Source: Granulicella sp. (GTDB taxonomy: Bacteria > Acidobacteriota > Terriglobia > Terriglobales > Acidobacteriaceae). Taken from it: DNA of 42,758 nucleotides. Made by a program: the position numbers and the translations under genes. This document shows, in pieces, positions 24,742-33,610 of this stretch (position 1 is the first letter of the stretch; the number at the start of each line of letters is the position of its first letter). Below the pieces are notes generated by a model, which did no database searches, had not been told where the DNA came from, and saw only the letters and a list, made by a program, of their open reading frames with translations. The DNA lies in NCBI GenBank assembly GCA_025357875.1, contig JANYLK010000119.1, positions 1 to 42,758 on the forward strand. Reading direction: 5' to 3'.

Positions 24742-27390
24742 CTAGTGCGATGTCTGTCTGTCCAGCCAAAGCCGCAGGTCGGGCTCTTGCTGCGAGCGCA
24801 GTCGGATGCAGTCGTTTACGCTGTCGATCGTCTTTGCCAAGGTTCGTTCCGACGATGCAACCGGGTGATCGCGAAAGAAGCTGATCACCGAATCGCGTTT
24901 TTCAACCGTGCAGAACGCCCCCGCCGCTTCAATAATCCGCGCGCCTGAATTTGTGGTGGACTTGCGCGTAATCTGCGGCCAGTGCTGCTCGACGAACTGC
25001 CATGCCTGGTCCTCGGTCTCGCGCCGCTCCAGCAGAAGCGCGATCAGTACCCAGCTATCCTGGCTGCGCACAGCGTCGGACACCGCGTATTCCAGGGTGC
25101 GCTTGACCAGCGCTGGATTCTGAAATCGGGTTAGCGCGTTCAACTCGGTCACCTTCAGGTCGGGATCTGTGGCCGCCCCGATCATTTTGAACATCCCCTC
25201 GTACATCTCGGCGTCGCCCTTCGGCGTGGACAGCGCGACCGCTGCGTCCGCAATCGTGGGGTCTGCGGGCTTCTGGCCGGAGAGCAATTGTTTGGTGATG
25301 CTCTGCGACTCCGCCAGCACTGCCGGGTCCTTGGCCCGGCCCAACTCGTCGAATAGCATCGCGCGAAGTCTGGCATGGTCGGAGTTTTCACGCTTCGGCT
25401 TTGCAAGCGCCGCGTAGACCGGCGCGAACTCGCGCCGCACAACTGCGTCCATGCGCTGGCGATCTTCGTCGCTGGCAATCTTTGACTCGATCGTCTCCAC
25501 CTTGCCAAGCGCGAGCTCCATCACCGCGGGGCTGGAATCCTGTTTCACGGCCAGCACCAGGTCAAGGTAGTCACCCACCGTTCCCTGCCCGCCGCGCATC
25601 AGCGCCCAACGATCGCCAAGCAAGCCAATCCGCTCGGGCACTGTCAAGCTAGCTTCCGCGTTCGCCTCGATTACTTTCAACTGCTCGGGCGTATAGGCAG
25701 TACGGTAGTACCCATTGTCCGCAGCATTGGCGTAGGCTCCGGAGGCCGGCACGTCCATTGTCGAGACCCCGGGAGTCAGTAGCCGGCACAAGGCTCCTGT
25801 AAAACACAAAGGGACGGTCCATGCTTCCTTCGCGACCTCAGTGGAGGCGGAGAGGAAGAATCGCCGCTGCGTAACACCCGCGCCTGCGCCCCCTCCGGTC
25901 AGGGTCAGCAGTGGTACCCCAGGCTGCTCGACAAAACTGCGCATCACCTTATCCACGGGCAGGCCGCTGGTCTGAGTCTGCGCGTCCCAGAAGTCTTCCC
26001 CGGTTGCGCTGGCATACAGATGGGCTGCGAGGTACGCATGCACGCCCTTGCGAAACACGTCCTCGCCGACCCAGTTCTCGACCATTCCGATCACAGCGCC
26101 GGCTTTGCCGTATGCAATCTCGTCGAAGAGTTCATTGATCTCCGCAGGCGTCTCCGCGCGCGCCTGGATGGCCCGCGTTGTCCTGCCTGCGTCGCTATCC
26201 ATGGTTCGATTCTTCTCGAGCGCTACGTCCTGCGGAAGCTCCCACTTCGGCTTCCAACGCGCTGAAGCCTTGGTCTCCATCCATGTGGCAAAGCCCTCAT
26301 TCAGCCACAGATTGTCCCACCACGCGGGCGTGACCAGGTCACCGAACCACTGGTGAGCGATCTCGTGCGCAATGGTCGTGGCAACCTCCTTCTTTGCCTC
26401 CAGGCCGCCGTATTTCTTATCCACCAGCAACTCGGTTTCGCGATACGTGATGCATCCGAAGTTCTCCATCGCGCCCGCTTCAAAGTCCGGAATTGCCACC
26501 ATATCGAGCTTGGCCATGGGATACCTGATGCCGAAATACTTGTCGAAATAATGCAGGTCCCACTTTGCCGCATCGACCGCGAATTTCGTCAGCGCTACCT
26601 TGTCCGGGGTCGCGCACGCGCGGATCGGCACACCGTCCGACTTGCCTTCGCTGCACAGGAAGTCGCCAACCAGCCATGCAACAAGGTAGGTCGACATCTT
26701 CGGCGTGGTCGCAAACGTAAGCGTATGTTTGCCAGACACCGGCCCCAGAGTGTCAGACACCATCTTCGTATTTGCGATTACCGTGTCTCCGGTATCCACA
26801 ATCAGGGAGAGATCGAAGGTAGCCTTCAATGCGGGCTCGTCGAAACTCGGAAACGCCCTGCGGGCATCGGTCGCCTCAAACTGGGTTACACCATAGTTCC
26901 GTGCCTTCGTCTTCGAAAGATAAAAGCCGCGCAGCTTGTCGTTGAGAATTCCCCTGTACAAGATCTGCAGAGTCACGAGGCCCGCCGGCAGTGGTCGCAC
27001 AAAGGTCAGCGTAGCCTGTTCCTTCGCCGCATCCAGCGTCACCATCGCCGTCTGCGCCACCCCTTGTTTGTCAATCCCCTTTTGATTGTCATGCCGCAGG
27101 GAAGCGGAGGAATCTGCTCCTTTTTTTCCTATAGCTCTACTCTCACCGCCCACAAACGCTCTCACCGCCCCGAACTCAATCTCCGCAGCGTTCAACGTAA
27201 TCGCGCTTGCCGGCCGATCCAGCACCACGTCAATCGTCTCGCTCCCCGCAAACCGCGCCTTGGCTAAATCTGGACTTATGATCAGCGAATAATGCTGCGG
27301 CGTCACCCCACCGGGAAGCCGCTGCCCCTCTACCAAACCAACCCCACCCAACATCAAACCCGCTACAACCAAACCACGCCACGAAACCAT
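24742..27390 (-). CDS. Exported M1-family aminopeptidase
   Basis: An 882-residue zinc aminopeptidase of family M1. Residues 1-22 are a signal peptide (RGLVVAGLMLGGVGLVEGQ), so it works in the periplasm or outside. The exopeptidase loop GAMENF is at 306-310 and the zinc motif HEIAHQWFG at 342-350, with the third ligand Glu365 in LWLNEGFA. A C-terminal ERAP1-like helical domain of about 350 residues follows. Start: ATG 27390; the frame begins with TTG at 27414. Unusual: residues about 89-110 (ADSSASLRHDNQKGIDKQG and neighbours) are an in-frame insertion of a dispersed DNA repeat (27061-27126), placed between beta strands of the N-terminal domain. Confidence 0.92.
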   Translation of the reverse strand: MVSWRGLVVAGLMLGGVGLVEGQRLPGGVTPQHYSLIISPDLAKARFAGSETIDVVLDRPASAITLNAAEIEFGAVRAFVGGESRAIGKKGADSSASLRHDNQKGIDKQGVAQTAMVTLDAAKEQATLTFVRPLPAGLVTLQILYRGILNDKLRGFYLSKTKARNYGVTQFEATDARRAFPSFDEPALKATFDLSLIVDTGDTVIANTKMVSDTLGPVSGKHTLTFATTPKMSTYLVAWLVGDFLCSEGKSDGVPIRACATPDKVALTKFAVDAAKWDLHYFDKYFGIRYPMAKLDMVAIPDFEAGAMENFGCITYRETELLVDKKYGGLEAKKEVATTIAHEIAHQWFGDLVTPAWWDNLWLNEGFATWMETKASARWKPKWELPQDVALEKNRTMDSDAGRTTRAIQARAETPAEINELFDEIAYGKAGAVIGMVENWVGEDVFRKGVHAYLAAHLYASATGEDFWDAQTQTSGLPVDKVMRSFVEQPGVPLLTLTGGGAGAGVTQRRFFLSASTEVAKEAWTVPLCFTGALCRLLTPGVSTMDVPASGAYANAADNGYYRTAYTPEQLKVIEANAEASLTVPERIGLLGDRWALMRGGQGTVGDYLDLVLAVKQDSSPAVMELALGKVETIESKIASDEDRQRMDAVVRREFAPVYAALAKPKRENSDHARLRAMLFDELGRAKDPAVLAESQSITKQLLSGQKPADPTIADAAVALSTPKGDAEMYEGMFKMIGAATDPDLKVTELNALTRFQNPALVKRTLEYAVSDAVRSQDSWVLIALLLERRETEDQAWQFVEQHWPQITRKSTTNSGARIIEAAGAFCTVEKRDSVISFFRDHPVASSERTLAKTIDSVNDCIRLRSQQEPDLRLWLDRQTSH
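27061..27126 (-). repeat. Dispersed repeat inserted in frame in the M1 peptidase gene
   Basis: On the minus strand the sequence reads GCAGATTCCTCCGCTTCCCT followed by GCGGCATGACAATC and two A/G-rich units, and translates as ADSSASLRHDNQKG. Its shape (GCAGATTCCTCCGC ... GCGG.ATGACAA) matches a short palindromic repeat that I recall as common between genes in Acidobacteria. There is one copy in this window, so the repeat nature rests on memory. Confidence 0.45.
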
Positions 27391-27520
27391 CGGCCCAAAC
27401 CCTTCAACCCGCAACTAACAGAGTAAATCCAAGGATGTGGTAACCGATACTGGGCGTTGCTCTGCCGACGCAGCCGGCGCGCGAACACCGGGTGAGAGGA
27501 TGTAGAGCTATTCACCATTT

Positions 27521-27543
27521 CGTTGCAACTTTTTGTTGTAACG
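27521..27543. promoter_or_regulatory. Inverted repeat upstream of the M1 peptidase
   Basis: CGTTGCAAC-TTTTT-GTTGTAACG: two 9-base arms with one mismatch and a T5 centre, 131 bases before the peptidase start. It could be an operator or a weak hairpin. The rest of 27391-27631 shows nothing else. Confidence 0.3.
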
Positions 27544-27631
27544 GATTCAAGGACGATCGCGTCCATCAAAGTGGAAAAGGGCGGCACCTGTAAGGGTCAG
27601 AACACCCTGGCCATCGGCGCCTTTTTCGAGG

Positions 27632-28387
27632 TCAGTGGGCGAGTTGGGAGAGTGAGTCGTTGAAGGTTTTGAACAGGCCAGATTCTTTACCTGAGGCGGC
27701 AGCGTTGCGCAGGAAAAGGACGTTCTGGACACAGATTTCTTCCGCGTCGGTTGCGAGGATCTGCATGGTTTCGGCGATGAAAGCGTTCAGTGGCATGGCG
27801 CGTGGGTCGGTCGGGGTCTCGCCCATCAGTTCGGTGGCGACCCAGGGTGGGATGATTTCGAGGACTTTGATTGCCGTGTCCTTGAGTTGGTAGCGGAGGG
27901 ATTGGGTGTAGGAGTGGAGGGCGGCCTTGGTGGCGCAGTACGTCGGCGTCATGGCGAGTGGGACGAACGCCAGGCCGGACGACACATTGAGGATGGTCGC
28001 TGAGGGCTGTTGGAGGAGGTGCGGCATCAGCGCGGCGGTGAGGCGGATGGGGCCGAGCAGGTTGGTGGTGATGATGGCCTCTGCGTCGGCGGTCGCACCC
28101 TGCCGGAGATCTTCGGCGCGCATGATGCCCGCGTTGTTGAGCACGGCGTTGAGCTTGGGGAAGCCACGGGCGAGGGTCTCGACGGCAGACGCGATGCTGG
28201 CTGGGTCTTCCGTGTCGAGGATAAGGGATTTCATGCCCGGGTTGGCGGCGGTGGCGGCATCGAGCGCGGACTTGCGGCGGCCAGCGATGATGACGGTGTT
28301 GCCGCGCTGGTGAAACTCGCTGGCGAGTGCGAGGCCGATGCCGGAGCCGCCGCCAGTGATGAGGATGGTGTTGCCGGTGAGATTCAT
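27632..28387 (-). CDS. Short-chain dehydrogenase/reductase
   Basis: A 251-residue classical SDR oxidoreductase using NAD(P)H. The cofactor motif is TGGGSGIG (11-18), the NNAG motif is at LNNAGIM, and the catalytic residues are Ser137 in NVSSG, Tyr150 and Lys154 in YCATK. The sequence is close to DltE-like members of the family. Arg37-Arg38 after the second beta strand favours NADP(H). Start: ATG 28387 with GGAG 5 bases before it; the frame is open to 28480. It is divergent from the O-methyltransferase gene (173-base gap), so a shared control region is possible. The substrate is unknown. Confidence 0.9.
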   Translation of the reverse strand: MNLTGNTILITGGGSGIGLALASEFHQRGNTVIIAGRRKSALDAATAANPGMKSLILDTEDPASIASAVETLARGFPKLNAVLNNAGIMRAEDLRQGATADAEAIITTNLLGPIRLTAALMPHLLQQPSATILNVSSGLAFVPLAMTPTYCATKAALHSYTQSLRYQLKDTAIKVLEIIPPWVATELMGETPTDPRAMPLNAFIAETMQILATDAEEICVQNVLFLRNAAASGKESGLFKTFNDSLSQLAH

Positions 28388-28560
28388 GGTGGCTCCGTAG
28401 TTGATCCTGATAGGAAGTGCAGCGTGTTCGATGATGGACCTCCTGAAGTTGGTGCACAAATTCGGACCGAGCCGATTCACACGAACAGTCTTTGCCGTGT
28501 ATTCTCACAGCTGACCCTCTTCGCTTTCGGCCCCCTAAATTCAATCAGGATGGTTACGCT

Positions 28561-29571
28561 ATGGACGATGTGCGGCCCGACCATATCATGCAGGTAGGCT
28601 TTGGTTTCTGGGGCTCGAAGACTCTATTGAGCGCAGTGGAGATGGAGGTCTTCACTGAGTTGGCGAAGCATCCTGAATCGCTTGCGGAACTTAGTGCGCG
28701 GCTTGGTCTGCATCCTCGTTCGGCGCACGATTTTTTGGACGCGCTGGTGGCACTGGGATTTCTTGAGCGCAAGGACGGCGTCTACTCAAACACGCCGGCA
28801 ACCAATCTTTTCCTGGACAAACACAAGCCGTCGTACATTGGCGGCATTCTGGAGATGGCGAATCAGCGTCACTTCGAATTCTGGAACCGGCTAACCACGG
28901 CGCTGCGGACTGGAGAGCCGCAGAACGAGATGCGTGATGGCCACTCCAACGCCTTCACCGCCATCTACGCCGATCCCGCGCGGCTGCGCTCGTTTCTGAA
29001 GGCCATGACCGGGATCAGCCATGGCGCGAACATGACCATTGCACGGCAGTTCCCGTTCAAGGATTACAAGACCGTGGTGGACGTTGGCCCTGCGCAGGGC
29101 GACCTGATCACGCAGGTAGCTTTGGCGAATCCGCACCTCGCCGGCATTGGCTTCGACCTGCCTGAGGTTGCGCCGATCTTCGAGGACTACGTTGCGGACA
29201 ATGGCCTGACGGGGCGGGTGCGCTTCCATTCCGGCAGCTTCTTCGACGCACCTATCCCCAAGGCCGATGTTGTGATGATGGGACACATCCTGCACGATTG
29301 GGATCTCGACACCAAGAAGATGCTGATCCGCAAAGCGTATGAAGCGTTGCCCAGCGGCGGAGCGTTCCTGGTCTACGAAACGATCATCGACGACGACCGT
29401 TCCAAGAATGCGTTCGGTCTGCTGATGAGCCTGAACATGCTGCTTGAGACGCCCGGCGGCTTCGACTACACCGGTGCGGATTGCATGGGCTGGATGAAGG
29501 AGGCGGGCTTCCACTCCACGCGCGTCGAGCATCTGGTTGGCCCGGATTCCATGGTGGTTGGCATCAAGTAA
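28561..29571 (+). CDS. SAM-dependent O-methyltransferase (ASMT/COMT-like)
   Basis: A 336-residue methyltransferase of the acetylserotonin/plant COMT-like class. An N-terminal winged-helix dimer domain ([20 protein letters not shown]) is followed by the SAM-binding motif [11 protein letters not shown] (172-182), an acidic loop GFDLPEV, and the catalytic HDWD (245-248) with His245 as likely base. Such enzymes methylate hydroxyl groups of small aromatic or polyketide-type molecules; the substrate here is unknown. Start: ATG 28561 with AGGATGG upstream; the frame is open to 28492. It is divergent from the SDR gene, and the TrmJ-like gene follows 49 bases later on the same strand. No biosynthetic cluster surrounds it. 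Confidence 0.88.
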   Translation: MDDVRPDHIMQVGFGFWGSKTLLSAVEMEVFTELAKHPESLAELSARLGLHPRSAHDFLDALVALGFLERKDGVYSNTPATNLFLDKHKPSYIGGILEMANQRHFEFWNRLTTALRTGEPQNEMRDGHSNAFTAIYADPARLRSFLKAMTGISHGANMTIARQFPFKDYKTVVDVGPAQGDLITQVALANPHLAGIGFDLPEVAPIFEDYVADNGLTGRVRFHSGSFFDAPIPKADVVMMGHILHDWDLDTKKMLIRKAYEALPSGGAFLVYETIIDDDRSKNAFGLLMSLNMLLETPGGFDYTGADCMGWMKEAGFHSTRVEHLVGPDSMVVGIK

Positions 29572-29620
29572 GTCCGCAGCATCTGCGAGTCATATCGTTG
29601 GTCGACTCTACAATGAAGCG

Positions 29621-30448
29621 ATGCTGACTGAACAGGAGCTTGATCGCGTGTGCGTGGTGTTGGTGCGGGCGCGCAACCCGAGCAACATTGGAGCAGTGGC
29701 GCGGGCTATGCACGACTTCGGGTTTAGCAGTCTGCGCGTAGTGAATGAGTTTCCGGTGCCGTTTGAGGCGGCCAAGTCCGCGGTGGATGCTTCGGCGGTG
29801 ATGGCGAATGCGGTGAGTTATGCGAGCGTCGCGGAGGCGGTGGGAGATTGCACGCTGGTGGTGGGCACTACGGCCGTGGGGGAGCGCGATCTCCAGCATG
29901 AGTTGGTGGTGCTAGCGGAAGGTGCGGCGAGAATGCGGGCGGAGCTGCGAGACCCCACTCATGACGGTAAAGCTGTCATGAGTGGGGCACCCGCACCCGA
30001 TGACATGGAAGCCGCAGGCGGCAGGCGGGTGGCGGTGCTGTTCGGGTCGGAGAAGACGGGGCTGAGCAATGAGGAACTGAGCCATTGCAACTGGCTGCTG
30101 ACCGTGCCGATGTGGGAACACGCGGGGGTAAGGCATCCTTCGATGAACCTGGGGCAGGCGGTGGCCGTTTGTCTTTACGAGATGGTCCGGGATCCTACTC
30201 GCGACGGTAAGACCATTGTGAATGGGGCACCCGGAGAACAGGCGGATGCGGCGGCGATGGAGCGGCTGACGGCGCTGCTGAGTGAGGTGATGGAGAAGAC
30301 GGAATACTCTCGACGGCATGCGGCGAATAGTGGTTCGGAGGATGTGAGGCGGCTGGTGCGGAGGATGGGTGTGAATGCGGTGGATGCGCCGGTGTGGATG
30401 GGGATTTTGCGGCAGGTGATTTGGAAGCTGGGTGGTAGGCGGGAGTAG
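29621..30448 (+). CDS. trmJ: TrmJ-like SPOUT RNA methyltransferase with two repeat-derived inserts
   Basis: A 275-residue SpoU-class methyltransferase, probably the 2'-O-methylase of tRNA position 32. The knotted-fold motifs are NPSNIGAVARA (motif 1), LFGSEKTGLSNEEL (motif 2) and HPSMNLGQAVAVCLYEM (motif 3), followed by a C-terminal helical dimerisation part. It is about 30 residues longer than E. coli TrmJ. The extra length fits two related segments, RDPTHDGKAVMSGAPA (110-125) and RDPTRDGKTIVNGAPG (190-205), each encoded by a copy of a palindromic DNA repeat. The first lies in a loop of the SPOUT domain and the second just after motif 3. Start: ATG 29621; the ribosome site is weak. The frame is open to 29537. 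Confidence 0.87.
   Translation: MLTEQELDRVCVVLVRARNPSNIGAVARAMHDFGFSSLRVVNEFPVPFEAAKSAVDASAVMANAVSYASVAEAVGDCTLVVGTTAVGERDLQHELVVLAEGAARMRAELRDPTHDGKAVMSGAPAPDDMEAAGGRRVAVLFGSEKTGLSNEELSHCNWLLTVPMWEHAGVRHPSMNLGQAVAVCLYEMVRDPTRDGKTIVNGAPGEQADAAAMERLTALLSEVMEKTEYSRRHAANSGSEDVRRLVRRMGVNAVDAPVWMGILRQVIWKLGGRRE
29951..29995 (+). repeat. Palindromic repeat copy A, in frame inside trmJ-like gene
   Basis: CCCCACTCATGAC (29953-29965) pairs perfectly over 13 bases with GTCATGAGTGGGG (29975-29987) across a 9-base loop, and is followed by CACCCG. The element reads without a stop as RDPTHDGKAVMSGAP. Confidence 0.8.
30191..30235 (+). repeat. Palindromic repeat copy B, in frame inside trmJ-like gene
   Basis: It aligns base for base with copy A over 45 positions without gaps; essentially all differences are transitions. 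The stem is decayed (11 of 13 pairs when G-T pairs are allowed). The end GGGGCACCCG is identical. It reads in the same frame as copy A and gives RDPTRDGKTIVNGAP. Confidence 0.75.
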
Positions 30449-30459
30449 CGGTGGTTTAC

Positions 30460-30500
30460 TTCCCACCCTTCGCAAGGGCGCGAAGGATGGGGCACCCGGG
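30460..30500 (+). repeat. Palindromic repeat copy C, downstream of trmJ-like gene
   Basis: TCCCACCCTTCGC (30461-30473) pairs with GCGAAGGATGGGG (30480-30492), 12 of 13 pairs when one G-T pair is allowed, 6-base loop, then CACCCGG. The outer ends match copies A and B while the inner stem differs in sequence but still pairs. It lies 12 bases after the gene and 8 bases before the convergent parvulin gene's stop, so it may also act as a terminator hairpin. Confidence 0.75.
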
Positions 30501-30507
30501 CTCTGGG

Positions 30508-31611
30508 CTATTTGGCGTTGTTCTTGAAGATCTCTTCGGCGAAGAAGTTTTCTATCTTGGCCTGATCATTCAGCATTTCGAAGTAGGCGTTCTGGACGAG
30601 TTGGGATCGGCCATCGCGGAGCAACTGGCGGATATGTTGCTGTACGACCGGGTCTGAGATATCGCGCTGTCCCGCAGGCTCGCGTTCGATCAGTTTGTAG
30701 ATGCTGTAGCCAACCTGCTTTTTACTCGCCCCGTCGACGAGCGGAAAGATGTCGGTCATCTGTCCTGACTTGAGTTTGAGCAGCGCGGCTCCGATGGATG
30801 GATCGGATTTCAGCTGACTTTCCGGAACAAAGCCCATATCGCCACCACTGGAGGCGGTGTTGGGGTCTTCGGAAAAGTTCATGGCGATCGAGCCAAAGTC
30901 TTCGCCGGAGTCGAGCCGGTTTTTCAGCGCTTCAATCTTCTTCTTCGCTTCAGCGTCGGTGGTTGCCTTGCTGCCCTGGAGATTGCCGGGCTGGCGCGAC
31001 GGCACGCTGGTGACCAGGACGCGAGCGAGGTGGTACTGCGGCTCGATCAGGTCAAACTCCGCCTTATGCAATTTGTAGTAGCTATTAACCTGGGCGTCCG
31101 TCACGCTGATCTTGGACTTGATCTCTTTGTTCAGCAGCTTTTCCAAGGTGAGCGATCGGCGGATGTCGCGCCGCACATCGTCGAGGGTGTGATTGGAGGC
31201 TTTGAGCCGCTCGGCAAATTGGTCGCCAGTATACGGTGCCTTCATCTCGGAGACTTTTGCATCCACCTCTTCCGCGGTTGCCGTCAGATTCATCTTGGCT
31301 GCGCGCTGCTGCAGAACTTCTTCGGTAATGAGTTCCTTGACCGCGCCGAGGCGAAGCGAATCCTCACCCTCGGGCGAGGTTTGCTGGCCTTGTGCCTCGG
31401 CAAGCTGGGCCTGGTACATGCGGTCCATGTCGGCGCGCATGATGGCGTGTCCATTGACGGTAGCCACCACATCGGCCGCATGCTGATGATTGCATCCGGC
31501 GAGCACCAGTAGAGCTAGGGGGAAGAGGCCCGCCGCGGTTCTCACGTACCCATTTCTTACATTTCGATCCAGGGTGGGATTAGCCACTGTCATCGTCGCT
31601 GTACTACTCAT
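30508..31611 (-). CDS. Parvulin-type peptidyl-prolyl isomerase lipoprotein (SurA/PrsA-like)
   Basis: A foldase of about 367 residues. The N-terminus carries a lipoprotein signal (LFPLALLVLAGC, Cys about 40). A SurA_N-type helical chaperone domain follows (VVATVNGHAIMRADMDRMYQ ... ELITEEVLQQRA). A parvulin isomerase domain comes next, about residues 190-310 (YHLARVLVTSVPSRQPGNLQ, DSGEDFGSIAMNFSEDPNTA, GGDMGFVPESQL), then a C-terminal helix. It catalyses cis/trans isomerisation of prolyl bonds and helps outer-membrane proteins fold in the periplasm. Start: ATG 31611 with GGAG 4 bases before it; an earlier in-frame codon exists at 31626. The DsbA-like gene precedes it on the same strand. Confidence 0.88.
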   Translation of the reverse strand: MSSTATMTVANPTLDRNVRNGYVRTAAGLFPLALLVLAGCNHQHAADVVATVNGHAIMRADMDRMYQAQLAEAQGQQTSPEGEDSLRLGAVKELITEEVLQQRAAKMNLTATAEEVDAKVSEMKAPYTGDQFAERLKASNHTLDDVRRDIRRSLTLEKLLNKEIKSKISVTDAQVNSYYKLHKAEFDLIEPQYHLARVLVTSVPSRQPGNLQGSKATTDAEAKKKIEALKNRLDSGEDFGSIAMNFSEDPNTASSGGDMGFVPESQLKSDPSIGAALLKLKSGQMTDIFPLVDGASKKQVGYSIYKLIEREPAGQRDISDPVVQQHIRQLLRDGRSQLVQNAYFEMLNDQAKIENFFAEEIFKNNAK

Positions 31612-31685
31612 GTTTCTCCGTTCCAAATCTGTTGCGGATGCATAATGCGGTTTGTCTGGCCTGGTTGTATATCCAAATCTATTGA

Positions 31686-32675
31686 TCAGTTCCCTAGCTT
31701 GGCCGCATCGGGCGCAGGCTTTGCGACAGGCGGCGGAGGCGTCTGGCCGGCGGCGATCAGTGCGCGGTCGATTATGCGGTAGATGGTTTCGATGGGGACG
31801 ACGCCATTCACTTTTTCGCCATTGATGAAAAGGATGGGCGCTGAATCAATGCGCAAAGGGTCGGCCTCGGCCTCGAGGACGGACTGATTCACGGCGCTGT
31901 TGTCCTGCTTGAGCACGCAGGCCACGAGCGCTGCCTGATCGACTTTCTGGCGTGCGCCTTCTTCGAGGGTGAGTTTGTCGAGATTCTGATTGGCCTTGAC
32001 GGCGGACTTTTCGGTTCCTGCAATGTCGGACGCATGGGCGTGAACGTAATCGACGAAGTTCCAGTAGCCGAGGGTGGAGGTGGAGGCGGAGGCGAGACAG
32101 TTCGAGTCGACCGCGGCGTGTTTGGCCCAGGGATGAATCTCGTTCAGCGGAAAGTCGCGGTAGACGATGCGGACCTGGTTCTTGTAGCGATTAAGAATGG
32201 CGGGGAAGATCTCCGCGTTCATCATGGCGCAGTAGGGGCACTCGAGGTCGTCGAATCCCACGATGAGCACGGGCGCGTTGGCGGGTCCACCGCGCGCGGG
32301 ACGCCCGGCGGCGGAGATCTTATCCATGGGATTCTGGCTGATGTCGAATTTATTGAGTTGGGCGAGGGTCTTGCCATCGTTGGAGATGAGGAATGCCGCA
32401 GACCTAGGGGCTTTGCCCTCAGCGGCAAAGGTGAGGGCGATCTGCGCGTAGCCGGGAATGTCGCTCTTGGTGGGCTCGCCAACGGAGATGGTGAAGTCGT
32501 TGGAAACTTCGGCCTTGCTACGAATCATGATCTCGACCCTGCGGGCCAGTTCGGGTGAGAGTTTGACGCCAGCCTGGACTGGCTCGGTGGCAGAGGGCGC
32601 CTGGGCATGACAGCCCAGGACGGCCAGCAATACGACCAGCGCAAGCGCGCGCAGCGGCCTGACCCCAATCAACAT
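31686..32675 (-). CDS. DsbA-like thiol oxidoreductase lipoprotein
   Basis: A 330-residue predicted lipoprotein (signal LRALALVVLLAVLGC, Cys about 21). A proximal domain of about 100 residues (VKLSPELARRVEIMIRSKAE) precedes a DsbA-family thioredoxin domain with the active site CPYC in FDDLECPYCAMM, the helical insert, and the cis-proline region IDSAPILFINGEKVNGVV. A Pro/Ala-rich tail ends the protein. It probably forms or rearranges disulphides in periplasmic proteins. Start: ATG 32675 gives a clean lipoprotein signal; the frame is open to 32771. It lies 74 bases upstream of the parvulin gene and both probably belong to one transcription unit of envelope foldases. Confidence 0.87.
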   Translation of the reverse strand: MLIGVRPLRALALVVLLAVLGCHAQAPSATEPVQAGVKLSPELARRVEIMIRSKAEVSNDFTISVGEPTKSDIPGYAQIALTFAAEGKAPRSAAFLISNDGKTLAQLNKFDISQNPMDKISAAGRPARGGPANAPVLIVGFDDLECPYCAMMNAEIFPAILNRYKNQVRIVYRDFPLNEIHPWAKHAAVDSNCLASASTSTLGYWNFVDYVHAHASDIAGTEKSAVKANQNLDKLTLEEGARQKVDQAALVACVLKQDNSAVNQSVLEAEADPLRIDSAPILFINGEKVNGVVPIETIYRIIDRALIAAGQTPPPPVAKPAPDAAKLGN

Positions 32676-32897
32676 AGATTGGATTATCTCACGCGGAGGG
32701 GAGTGGGCGGTGGTGCGGCGTGCAACGGGATGTGCTCTGACTATTCGAACAATGTGTGCGAATCGGTCCATGAGAACGTCGAATCCTCCCCACTGCGCCG
32801 GGTGGAACCTCGGCCTTTTTCGGCGATTCAGCGGTAGTGAGCGGCGCGGTTATACTACGCGGGATGCACCGTATTTTGATGTTGACGAGGTGTATAC

Positions 32898-33584
32898 ATG
32901 CCGACTCTCAATCGACGGTCGCCGAGACGCCTTTGGCTCGGTTGTGCCCTGATGTTTTGGCTGACTCTTTTCTTGACGAGCGCAGCCTCAGCTCAGCAGC
33001 AGAAGCTAATTAGCTGTAAGGCTGTCGAGGAGCGAACCCAGCCGGAAGGATGCTGGATTGTGGCGAACAAGCCATTGGGCAAACTTCCAGCCGCTGTGTT
33101 CTGGACTCTTGATGTCTATCCGACGCGTGAGAGCGCGGAAAAATCCAGCACGAGCAATAGTACGGTGGTGCTGGCTCTCGGCAAGGTGTGGCTATTTGCC
33201 GTGGGGGAAAAGCCCGTGCTGACCTCGGAGGGTTCCCGAATCGCGCAGATCGGGCCTTTGCCGGTGAAACAGGATGAGGCTTACACCGCACAGTTTATGG
33301 AAGGCATTCTCGAGCCTGGCTCGGTGAGCCGTACGCACGTCCATTCGGGCCCCGAAGCCTTCTACACGGAGGCGGGAGAATCCTGCTTGGAAACGCCGGA
33401 TGGCAAGCAAATAGGGCGTAAGGGCATAGACGTTGTGGTCCCCGAAGGCGTGCCTATGGAACTGGTAGCAACCGGGACCGAGACCCGCAAGGGGATCATA
33501 CTGGTGCTTCATTCTTCGGCAAAGCCTGCGACGACCATGGTTACGGATTGGAAGTCCAAGGGGCTTTGTAGCGGCTCAATGTAG
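32898..33584 (+). CDS. Exported cupin-domain protein
   Basis: A 228-residue protein with a signal peptide (WLGCALMFWLTLFLTSAASA, cleaved near residue 32). A small cupin barrel spans roughly residues 120-215: GILEPGSVSRTHVHSGPEAF has the metal-binding His-x-His and Glu, and the second half is VVVPEGVPMELVATGTETRK. The region before it (residues 40-115, LISCKAVEERTQPEGCWIVA) is a conserved partner domain with two Cys residues. A GAGG site lies 8 bases before the ATG. A possible -10 (TATACT, 32851-32856) precedes it without a clear -35. It converges on LptD with only 26 bases between. The ligand or reaction is unknown. Confidence 0.8.
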   Translation: MPTLNRRSPRRLWLGCALMFWLTLFLTSAASAQQQKLISCKAVEERTQPEGCWIVANKPLGKLPAAVFWTLDVYPTRESAEKSSTSNSTVVLALGKVWLFAVGEKPVLTSEGSRIAQIGPLPVKQDEAYTAQFMEGILEPGSVSRTHVHSGPEAFYTEAGESCLETPDGKQIGRKGIDVVVPEGVPMELVATGTETRKGIILVLHSSAKPATTMVTDWKSKGLCSGSM

Positions 33585-33610
33585 ATTGTCCGGGTGCGCC
33601 GGGCGGGCGG

